Below, piece after piece: positions 1 through 7,492 of a stretch of 64,000 nt of DNA (position 1 is the stretch's first letter; each line of letters begins with the position of its first letter). The translations under genes were made by a program, and so were the position numbers. Source of the stretch: CAWAHD01 sp963781785 (GTDB taxonomy: Bacteria > Planctomycetota > Planctomycetia > Isosphaerales > Isosphaeraceae); assembly GCA_963781785.1 (NCBI GenBank), contig CAWAHD010000002.1, positions 4,588,001 to 4,652,000 on the forward strand, written 5' to 3'. The notes under the pieces were generated by a model that was not told the DNA's origin, did no database searches, and saw only the letters and a program-made list of their open reading frames with translations.

Positions 1-697
1 GGGGCCGGCGTAGAAAAAGTTCGTGCTGTTGACGGTCATGACGCCCTTGTTGATATCCGGACCGCCGCCGTCGTGCCGGATCAGATCGGCACCAAGCACG
101 ATCGTCGGAACCCAGAGGACTTTGGCCCGTGCGAGCTGCGCTTCGGCCACCCAGACACTGGCCTGCGCGGCGGCCACGATCAGCGGCCGGGCGTCGGAGA
201 GTCGCAAGGCGGTGGCCAGGTTGATCGGAAACCGCAGGTCGGTCGGCTCCAGGGCGCGGCCCTGAGCTTCAAGGTCAGCGGACCGTCTGCTGGAGTGAGT
301 ACCGCCGCCGCCACCGGGTTGGATTCGCCCGGCAGTTGCGCCCGCGCGATGCCAGCAGTGAATTCCCGAGCGAGGACCGCACCGGCATCGGCCATTGACT
401 TGGCAGTCGCATCGGGTGCAATGCCGGCGGTGATGCCTCCGCCGCCGCTGTCAGGGGCGCGATCGCGTCCCTCGTCACTCGAGACCGGCGCGGCCCAGGC
501 AACCGGGACTCGGGCGCCGGCCATGCCAGCTCCGACGAATTGCTCGGCTGTGCCGCAGGCGCCGCCGAGGAGCTGCCGGGCTGTGTCGAGACGGACACAG
601 CCCGAGACTGGGCCGCGCATCGCGCCGGCAGCACCCAGAAGAGCAGCATGGCCATGCTGGGGATCAATGGCCAAGCGGATCGTCCCATCACACCCAC
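1..697 (-). pseudogene. TolC-like outer membrane efflux protein, N-terminal fragment, frameshifted
   Basis: This is a paralogue of the intact TolC-family gene at 4734-6464. It starts with a signal peptide (MGVMGRSAWPLIP..., ending in CAAQS, as in the paralogue) at 697. The conserved core near 1-255 reads DLRFPINLATALRLSDAR, then VAEAQLARAKVLWVP and RHDGGGPD. Signal peptide, linker and core lie in three different frames. The last shift is at about 257-259: the paralogue reads AP-LES-DLRF while this copy lacks one C of a C-run before 'ctg gag'. An earlier shift falls in the low-complexity linker and cannot be placed exactly. The gene also runs off the window at base 1. The two shifts are either decay or sequencing indels. 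Confidence 0.75.
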
Positions 698-842
698 CCT
701 TCCACCTCGAATGTCGCGGTGCGATCACAGTATCGGCCGCGCCGGTCGGGCCGGATAATACTGATTGATCGGCTATTCGGGGTGCGTAGGATGATCCGAA
801 ATGCGGGATTAGTCCGCTGATCCTCAGACTGATGGCGGGCAA

Positions 843-1472
843 TCAGTGCAGTTTCACAACGGTTCTCGCGGCGGTGAACTCCCAGATTGCCGTGTCGGGC
901 AGGCCCAGTTTCGGACCCTTGCCCCCCTGTGCGCCCGGCCCGTCGGCAACGATCCAGTCGAGCGTGTTGGCGAACTTGGCGGGCTGATACGGGAGCCGTA
1001 GAAAAATCCCCGACGGGCCCGGTATCGCCACCCGCCCGGGTGCGAAGTTGAACGTGAAGCCCCCGGAAACCATCGGATTTACCGGATAGTATTTCTTGGT
1101 CAGAACATAGAAAACGATGAACTGCCCCGGCTTCCACTGCTCTGTGCCGGTGAGAACCGGGTACGAGTGCGGTACGCCGGAACCACTGGTCGAAAGCCGT
1201 ACGGCTAGACCGCTCGCTGCATCGAACGTCTGCGCCGTCCCGTTCCTCATGGCGAGTGAGAGCACGTTGTAAACCTGGCCGGGAACGGGTTGGCGAGATT
1301 GCACCAGGACCTGCTGGAAGGGCGGTTTCAAATTCACGGTCAACGGAGCGGCCGTGTTCGTGATCCGGAAGATGGTAAATCCAGAAGTCGTCGGCAGATC
1401 GGCACTGAGAAGCTGCTTGTCTTCGAGGCCCTCGAGCGCGGGACGAAATTTCAAAGTTTGGCGTTGCCGCAT
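843..1472 (-). CDS. Planctomycete 'LE.R.LLS'-type secreted protein, tandem paralogue 1
   Basis: A 209-residue protein of unknown function. The N-terminus (residues 1-24) carries FRPALEGLEDKQLLSADLP, a form of the planctomycete LE-x-R-x-LLS motif found at the start of many secreted or cell-surface proteins. The body lacks other recognisable domains. It shares with the next gene (1674-2468) the blocks PPF.QVLVQ..QPVPGQVYNVL, VFYVLTK.YYP and PGPS.IFLR, so the two arose by tandem duplication. Both are on the minus strand about 200 bp apart. The start matches the motif position of the paralogue. An extracytoplasmic location is inferred from the motif only. Confidence 0.75.
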   Translation of the reverse strand: MRQRQTLKFRPALEGLEDKQLLSADLPTTSGFTIFRITNTAAPLTVNLKPPFQQVLVQSRQPVPGQVYNVLSLAMRNGTAQTFDAASGLAVRLSTSGSGVPHSYPVLTGTEQWKPGQFIVFYVLTKKYYPVNPMVSGGFTFNFAPGRVAIPGPSGIFLRLPYQPAKFANTLDWIVADGPGAQGGKGPKLGLPDTAIWEFTAARTVVKLH

Positions 1473-1673
1473 CGATGGTGCTTTCCATTGGTGTGAAACA
1501 AGATGACCTGGTCGGTGAGATCAACCTGATTGTTCGGGAGGCCAGCCCGATTGTCAAACAACACCACGACCCAGCACAGGGCCGGTGGACCGTCGATCCT
1601 GGTTGGATTGACGGCCCACAAGAGGGGGGGCCTTGTGCCGGGTCGCTCGATGAAAGCCGCTCACCGGGGGGAA

Positions 1674-2468
1674 TCAGAAATGTCCGCCGAAATCGATCCT
1701 GGTCGCTCTAGCGGAGGCGATCGTGTTGATTGCGGTGTCCGCAATGCCCAGCGCCGCTCCGCGGCCGAACTGCGCACCCTGGCCGAAGGCGACGTTCCAG
1801 TTCAGAAATCGGTGGAACCCCGCCGGATTATATTTAACCCTCAGAAAAATCGCCGATGGTCCCGGTACGAGGGTTGTGATCCTGCCGCCCCACTCGAACT
1901 GGAATCCCCCTTGAAGCTGCGTCAGCGGATAGTACTGCTTGGTCAGCACGTAGAAGACCATCCAGTGACTCGGCAGCCACTCCTGGTTCCCCGTAAGGAC
2001 AGGAAACGTCGGCGCGTCGGTTCGATTGGGGAATCTGACCAGAAAATTGTTGCTTGCCGTGAATGTCTGCGATGTCACGTTCTTCACGGCGACATAGAGC
2101 ACGTTGTAAACCTGACCGGGCACCGGCTGCTTGTTTTGGACCAGAACCTGGCCGAACGGAGGTATCAGGTTGACGTCGAACTTCGTCGGGTTGGTAATGC
2201 GGTACCCGAGGAACCGCTTGGCAAGTTGTCGACCCGGATGGCGAGCCGCAGTTGCTGAGCCAGCGGCGTCCTTCGTCGCACTGTCGCTGGCCGCCCCGGG
2301 CGACGCTGGCGTCTGATCCGCGTGGTGAACCGCCGGCAACGAGCGGGTCTCGACGTGTGTGACATGACTCGCGTGCGCACCCACGCTCAGCAGTTGCCTC
2401 GCCTCGAACTGCTCGACAGCGGGACGGAGTTTCATGATCCGGCGTCCGTGCATGGATGAAACCCCCAC
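1674..2468 (-). CDS. Planctomycete 'LE.R.LLS'-type secreted protein, tandem paralogue 2
   Basis: A 264-residue paralogue of the protein at 843-1472. The N-terminal motif is LRPAVEQFEARQLLSVG. A low-complexity His/Ala/Thr linker of about 70 residues, absent from the paralogue, separates it from the shared domain (PPFGQVLVQNKQPVPGQVYNVL, then FYVLTKQYYP and PGPSAIFLR). Three in-frame ATGs are possible (2468, 2453, 2435). The last gives MKLRPAVEQFEARQLLS, which places the motif as in paralogue 1 and is the most likely start. Function unknown; the conserved core suggests a beta-rich extracellular domain (inference). Confidence 0.75.
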   Translation of the reverse strand: MGVSSMHGRRIMKLRPAVEQFEARQLLSVGAHASHVTHVETRSLPAVHHADQTPASPGAASDSATKDAAGSATAARHPGRQLAKRFLGYRITNPTKFDVNLIPPFGQVLVQNKQPVPGQVYNVLYVAVKNVTSQTFTASNNFLVRFPNRTDAPTFPVLTGNQEWLPSHWMVFYVLTKQYYPLTQLQGGFQFEWGGRITTLVPGPSAIFLRVKYNPAGFHRFLNWNVAFGQGAQFGRGAALGIADTAINTIASARATRIDFGGHF

Positions 2469-2781
2469 GGGGCCCGCGAGAAGGTACGAGCCCTACAGTC
2501 CCTATACGTCGGCAAATCGGCCCGGTTTTCATGAATACTCCGGCACCGAGGGGTTCGTCGTGCCGTCTGCGGAAACTCCAGATCGACAAGGCCAAATGAT
2601 TCGGAACATCGTCACACCAACCAATTTACCTGCCGCAAGTCGCGGGTTTTGTGAATGATTGAGCCGAGAATGCCGATTGTATCGAGTGTAGGACCATAGC
2701 CGACCGGACGGTCCAGGCAGAGAGTCCTGGGGACCCAGCGGTGCACATCTGCACCCGGCCAGAATCGACGGGGGTGTCGCA
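2469..2781. other. Gene-free divergent intergenic region
   Basis: This stretch separates the minus-strand gene ending its 5' side at 2468 from the plus-strand gene at 2782, so promoters for both probably lie here. I see no clear -35/-10 pair, repeat or RNA gene in it. Confidence 0.4.
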
Positions 2782-3513
2782 GTGCGTCTCTCATTCGAGG
2801 AACGGGATTGCCTCGGCCGCCTCGCGGGCGTGAGGCGGCCGGCATGCCGGCGACCTTTGGCTCGGAAGATTTTGGAGTGCGAGGCAATGGAGCCGCGCCG
2901 GCTGCTCTCGGCCGGGGCGGTCCTGGCGGAGGGGTACCTCTCACCCGGGACTGCGGAAGTGGCCAAGGCCCAGTCGATGATGTCGAGCGCAGCCGCGCAG
3001 GCCACTCAGAAGTACACCGCCGATTTAGCGCGGGTGGAACAGTCCTCGGATGTCACTCCGGCCGAATTCAAGAATCTCGCGTACGATACCCAGAAGCTCA
3101 TCCAGGACATCGGCACCGCGAGCGCCATGGCCAGCGACACGTCCGGCGAACCGGAGAGTCCGCAACAGCTTACCCAGCAATACATCATCGTCCAGAACGC
3201 CGTCGACCAATCGTTCCTCGCCGGGGGCTATCGGAAAGCGGGCTGGGCGGAGCTGCAAGCGGATTTGTCCAACGCCCTGAGCGATGTGTCGCTCACGACC
3301 AATATCGCCCAGGTGACGCTCATGCAGATGGAAAAAGTCGCCCGAGCTGCCCATGTCACGCTCGCCGAAAGTCAGCAACTGGCGGCCGACCAGCAGGCTC
3401 TCACGACGGCACTGGGCCCGCACGCCGATAGTGAGCTGAATAGCAGCGATCCCCGAGATCCCGCTGTCGTCTACTACAACGGGCAGGTCAACCTTTTCGT
3501 GCACAAACGCTGA
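2782..3513 (+). CDS. Hypothetical secreted protein with 'LEPRRLLS'-type N-terminal motif
   Basis: A 243-residue protein. Residues 31-44 read ILECEAMEPRRLLSAG, the planctomycete surface-protein motif. The rest is mainly helical, Ala/Gln-rich (for example QSMMSSAAAQATQKYTADL and LAESQQLAADQQALTTAL) with no recognised domain. The start is the GTG at 2782; an ATG at 2887 lies inside the motif and would remove it, so it is less likely. It stands alone on the plus strand between minus-strand genes. Function unknown. Confidence 0.7.
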   Translation: MRLSFEERDCLGRLAGVRRPACRRPLARKILECEAMEPRRLLSAGAVLAEGYLSPGTAEVAKAQSMMSSAAAQATQKYTADLARVEQSSDVTPAEFKNLAYDTQKLIQDIGTASAMASDTSGEPESPQQLTQQYIIVQNAVDQSFLAGGYRKAGWAELQADLSNALSDVSLTTNIAQVTLMQMEKVARAAHVTLAESQQLAADQQALTTALGPHADSELNSSDPRDPAVVYYNGQVNLFVHKR

Positions 3514-3525
3514 CCGGGAAACGGC

Positions 3526-4485
3526 TCAGCGGGTTGACGGGGGCGGTCCGTCGCCCACCGGGGGCATGTACGGTGGCCGTTCCGTGTTGACCGGCTCGGC
3601 CCGGAGCTCGATCGTCATCGAATGCTCGACGCCATCGGTTCCGGAGCGCACCTTGATCTTCAGGACCTTATCGGGCGCCTTGTTGATGATGATCCAGGCC
3701 AGGTTCCCGGGCTTTTCGGTGAGGTATCCGTTGATCGAGCGGATCACGTCGCCGGGCTTGAGTCCGGCTTTCTCCGCGGCAGTTCCAGGATACACCTTGA
3801 CGATCTTCATGCCCCGCACGCCATCGACGTCGACGACCGACTCCTCGACGATTCCGAGGTCGCGGACCGGATCGGCAATCGGGTACATCGGCGGAGCGCC
3901 ACCAGGCCCCCGGGCGGATGATCCGCTTGCTGCGGCCGCAGCGGTGTATGGTGCGAAGTAGCTTTCGGGATAGGGAAGGACCCCTGAAAATGGGCCGAAA
4001 CCGACGTTGTAGGGATAGACGGGGCTGCCAGCCTCATGGGCGGGATCGCCCCCAGGGGCTTGCATGACGACCGGTTCCGTGACAACGAGCGGTCCTGTGG
4101 GCTCGAAGTTGAAGGGATAGCCGGGGCCGCAGTAATAGGTAAAAGGCAGGAGGTGCCCGAACCGGTTCAGCGGTGGCCCGGGGTGGGTATAGCCTGGGCC
4201 GCCATAGAACGGATAGCCGCCTTCGGCGCCTACGCCCAGGGCTTCACGGCCGTAGCCGTAACCCCGATGAAACGAAAGACCAAAGCCGGGGAAGCCCGGG
4301 TAATAGCCGGGCGGGGCCCAGCCCAGAGTGCCGAAGCCCGGCGGGGGGCCTTGGCCATTTTGGACTGCATCATCCCAGGGGCCGTCATCGCTCCTGGCCC
4401 ATGAACCCGAGAGAACCCAGATCCCCACTGCCAGGGCAAGCACGTTCGAGGGGAACCTGCCACCGCTCCGCACCAGTGCAATCAT
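3526..4485 (-). CDS. Secreted Pro/Gly/Tyr-rich protein with C-terminal PDZ domain
   Basis: A 319-residue protein counted from the ATG at 4485, chosen because it gives a clean signal peptide (MIALVRSGG...NVLALAVGIWVL, cleavage near SWA-RS) with a purine-rich AGGGG upstream. A frame-open upstream extension to 4572 has no signal character. Residues 35-200 are Gly/Pro/Tyr/Phe-rich low-complexity sequence. A PDZ domain follows: MKIVKVYPGTAAEKAGLKPGD and VIRSINGYLTEKPGNL, with the usual ligand-loop and 'aGLkpGDvI.sING' signature. PDZ domains bind protein C-termini, often in envelope proteases or scaffolds, but no protease domain is present here. The last 25 residues (EPVNTERPPYMPPVGDGPPP plus STR) closely match the C-terminus of the TolC-family protein encoded just upstream. 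Confidence 0.8.
   Translation of the reverse strand: MIALVRSGGRFPSNVLALAVGIWVLSGSWARSDDGPWDDAVQNGQGPPPGFGTLGWAPPGYYPGFPGFGLSFHRGYGYGREALGVGAEGGYPFYGGPGYTHPGPPLNRFGHLLPFTYYCGPGYPFNFEPTGPLVVTEPVVMQAPGGDPAHEAGSPVYPYNVGFGPFSGVLPYPESYFAPYTAAAAASGSSARGPGGAPPMYPIADPVRDLGIVEESVVDVDGVRGMKIVKVYPGTAAEKAGLKPGDVIRSINGYLTEKPGNLAWIIINKAPDKVLKIKVRSGTDGVEHSMTIELRAEPVNTERPPYMPPVGDGPPPSTR
3533..3600 (-). repeat. Duplicated 3'-end segment, copy 1 (PDZ gene tail)
   Basis: The last ~70 coding bases of the PDZ gene match the last ~70 coding bases of the TolC-family gene at about 4737-4806 on the same strand. Both encode EPV.T.RP.Y.PPVG.GPPP followed by the stop. The similarity ends at the stop codons, so either a tail segment was copied between neighbours or a shared C-terminal signal is being conserved. 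Confidence 0.6.
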
Positions 4486-4733
4486 GGGCCTACCCCTATC
4501 CAGACGAATCCACCGACTTCGAGCCACGAAAGTGGCCTGCCATGATTTGCGATCGACAACCAACCGTGACAACTTGAAGACGCCATCAACCGATCGCTCG
4601 GACGCCAGTCGCCGATGGTCCAGTCGTCACGGTCGAGAAACGTGCACCGGATGCGTCGACTGCGGCGTTCACGTTCCCTGTATCGATTCGAGATTGTACT
4701 CGACCGGCACCAGCAAGATCGAAGGCTGCCGGG

Positions 4734-6464
4734 CTAGTGGGTTGCTGGGGGCGGCCCATTGCCCACGGGGGGCAGGTAGGCCGGCCGTGCCGTACTGACC
4801 GGCTCGATGTTGCCGGTGGGGTGGAAGTACGCGATCTCTCGGGCGGGGTAGCCCAGGGCATGGAACACCTCGAATTGCGCCCGGTTGTAATCGGCGACGG
4901 TCATGAAGTAGTCGTCGAAGGCCAGCTTCAAGAGCTGGAGTGCGAAGACCACCTCCTGCGGCCGGTTGACCAGGACCAGGACCGGTCCAAACCGGGTGGT
5001 TTGCCGCAGGCCCTCGAAGTTGCCGTTGAAGGTGATGATCGCCGTCCGCAAGGCACGGTCGGCCTGGCTGACTCGGGCCGTCGCCGACTGGAGCCGCGCC
5101 TGGGCCCGGGTCACGTCCGCCGCGACCCGGTCCTGCATCTTGAAGAACTCGATGATGGCCTTCGACTGCTCACCACGCTGCTCCTTGATCCGCGCCAGGT
5201 TGCCCATCCCACAGGCTTCGAGCTGCCAGAGGGGCTGAATGCTGAAGTCGTCGCGGCCGGTCCACTGGTTCATGCTGGTGTTGGAGCCCAAGCCGAAGAT
5301 GCCAGCCTGGATGAGCTCCATGGGCGTCTGGAATCCGTTCAAGAGCATGCTGGGAAGGAGCATCCGCCCCCGTTCCTGGCGGATCCGCAGCGCCACCGCC
5401 TGCACGAGCGCCTGGTTCGCGGCGAGCTCGGGGCGATTGGTCAGGGCAACCGGAATCAGGTCGTCGAGCGCCCGGGCAGGGTCAATCAACGTGATCTGAA
5501 GGTGATCGTGCTCCAGCGGCACGACTACCGCGCGCGGGTCAAGCCGAAGGATCTGCGTGAGATCGGCGCTGTTGACACGCCAGTATTCGCGCGCCGAGGT
5601 GGCCTGCTGTTCGAGATCGGCGACCATGTTCCTGGCCCGATCGACCTCGACCCTGGGCACCAGCTCCCTGCTCAACTGCGCGATCCGCTCGATCAGGTCG
5701 TGCCCCCGTTCGACGCAGTAGAGCGCGCCGGCATACATTCCCCGATACTGATGCACTTTGAAGTAAGTGTCGGCCGTCATCATCAGGGCGTCATTCTTGG
5801 CGGCCTGAATGTACCAATGCTCGGAGTTCAGAACCTGGCGCGCGGACAGGGGCTGAAAGAAAATATCGGTCAAGGCGACGTTTTCCGTCAGACCGGCACC
5901 GCCGTAGAAGAAGTTCACGCTCGGCGCGGTCATGATGCCCTTGTTGAAGTCCGGGCCGCCGCCGTCGTGCCGTGTATAGTCGAAGCCCACGTTGAGGATG
6001 GGAACCCAGAGGACCTTGGCCCGCGCAAGCTGGGCTTCGGCCACCCAGACTCCGGCCTGCGCGGCGGCCACGATCAAGGGGCGGGCGTCGGAGAGTCGCA
6101 GGGCGGTCGCCAGGTTGATCGGGAATCGCAGGTCACCGGATTCCAGCGGCGCAGGCTTGAGCTTCACGGCCAGCTCGCCCATCCCCAGACCGCGGGCCGA
6201 ATCCCCCGATGGGCTCGAGTCGTCCGGTTGTTGAGCGCGGCGCGGCGGTGGCAATTGCGCTTGCGGTGGCGAGGGCGCCGGCAAGGGATTGGCCTGCGGC
6301 TGGTCCCCGGGTCGAGCTCCATGGGACGGTGGCGCGGATGCCGGCGTCGCCGTCGCCGCCGGCACAGAGGGCGGCTGCGACTGCGCCGCGCACCATGCCG
6401 CTTCAACCAGCGAGAGCAGCACCGTCGCGACCACGATCGAAGGCCATGCGGATCGTTTCATCAT
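4734..6464 (-). CDS. TolC-family outer membrane efflux protein
   Basis: A 576-residue protein, within the usual range for planctomycete TolC-family proteins. The start is set at the ATG at 6464 (MMKRSAWP), preceded by a run of six G that can act as ribosome binding site; an ATG at 6476 is also in frame. A signal peptide (residues 1-27, ending WCAAQS) is followed by a Pro/Ala-rich linker of about 80 residues and then two OEP repeats. These contain DARPLIVAAAQAGVWVAEAQL, long amphipathic helices (ELVPRVEVDRARNMVADLEQQ) and TRAQARLQSATARVSQADRAL. Such proteins form trimeric outer-membrane channels that dock on RND pumps. The pump and adaptor genes start about 1 kb away on the opposite strand at 7493 and 10944, so this is probably their exit duct. 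Confidence 0.85.
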   Translation of the reverse strand: MMKRSAWPSIVVATVLLSLVEAAWCAAQSQPPSVPAATATPASAPPSHGARPGDQPQANPLPAPSPPQAQLPPPRRAQQPDDSSPSGDSARGLGMGELAVKLKPAPLESGDLRFPINLATALRLSDARPLIVAAAQAGVWVAEAQLARAKVLWVPILNVGFDYTRHDGGGPDFNKGIMTAPSVNFFYGGAGLTENVALTDIFFQPLSARQVLNSEHWYIQAAKNDALMMTADTYFKVHQYRGMYAGALYCVERGHDLIERIAQLSRELVPRVEVDRARNMVADLEQQATSAREYWRVNSADLTQILRLDPRAVVVPLEHDHLQITLIDPARALDDLIPVALTNRPELAANQALVQAVALRIRQERGRMLLPSMLLNGFQTPMELIQAGIFGLGSNTSMNQWTGRDDFSIQPLWQLEACGMGNLARIKEQRGEQSKAIIEFFKMQDRVAADVTRAQARLQSATARVSQADRALRTAIITFNGNFEGLRQTTRFGPVLVLVNRPQEVVFALQLLKLAFDDYFMTVADYNRAQFEVFHALGYPAREIAYFHPTGNIEPVSTARPAYLPPVGNGPPPATH

Positions 6465-6479
6465 CCAACCCCCCATCCA

Positions 6480-7492
6480 TCAATGATCTCCGCGTTCGGC
6501 AGATTCACTGCGTTAGGACTCATCGGCTAATCGTGGTCGCAAGGATTATGTGATTTGTACGATTTCGGCGGGAGAATCCGGCATTGCGGGCCGTGAGGTG
6601 TTCGAGGATGCGACGGACTTGGCCCTTCTTGGTGGGTGTGCCATCGATCACGGCGATGGGGCCGTTCATGCCGGACGACGGGCAGCAGAATCCACTCGCC
6701 ATGCGGGAATTGCAGCCCGCCGCTCGCTTGGATGGTCGCCGCTCCCAACGTCCCGGACCCATGAGCCCATGAGCCGGTCTTGACACTCAGCGTCTCCCCA
6801 CCTACAATTCTCGTAGTTATTTCATGCCTAGCGATACGAGAGGCGACTGTGAGCCTTTTCCTCCGCACGCACGGTATTCGGGTCGCGTCGATATTCGCGC
6901 TCTTGGCGGCGGTCATTAGCTCGCCAATCCGGCCGTCAGTGTCGTTCGACGAGCCGGAGTGCGCGCCGCCCGAATTGCCTCGGCTGGAGCTTTCCCCTCC
7001 CCGTGACCAAGTCAACCCGCCTGTGTGCGGCATCGGTCGCGGAGCGTCCGGTCCAGGTGAAAGCGCTGTTCGAGAACAATGAGGAGGAACTGAACGGGAC
7101 AACCCATCCGTCCAGTTACTTCTTCCACCTGCCCCCCGATTCTTCCTCTCCTGGAAATGAGCCGCGATCTCGCCACGTACGGCCGCGATCAAGCGGTCCA
7201 CCCGCTACGTTGTTGAGGGCGAGTCCCGTAACGGCACGCGCGGGTGGCTCGGGATTCTCCCGCCCGGCGAACTCGTGAAATTGCCCGTCGAAGAGTCCGT
7301 TCCAATGCGATAGGAACGGCCCGAACGATTTCGGGCGCATCGCCAGATATTCCCGAGTTCGCTCTCTTCTTCCGCCCTCCCGCGCAGGCCGTCGGGCCAT
7401 CGCTTTGCCCGCGCCTCGCTGATTTCAAACCCGTATTATTTAAGCTCCGACAACATATATTGAACTTGTCTTCACATGTGGGAAACTAGCTG
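6480..7492. other. Gene-free region between divergent TolC and RND genes
   Basis: About 1 kb separates the divergent efflux genes. Open frames exist on both strands, but none has a convincing start, domain or protein-like composition. A minus-strand stretch near 6555-6690 (NGPIAVIDGTPTKKGQVRRI) looks somewhat protein-like and could be a gene remnant; I cannot assign it. Promoters for both efflux transcripts probably lie here. Confidence 0.4.

Noticed and set aside
4737..6530. Long plus-strand open frame (nearly 600 codons) opposite the TolC gene
   Set aside because: It is the antisense of a well-supported TolC-family gene; its translation is Arg/Gly/His-rich without domains, a normal by-product of high GC.
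6527..7201. Open frames on both strands between TolC and RND genes
   Set aside because: Low-complexity translations without start signals or domains; one short protein-like patch is not enough to call a gene.
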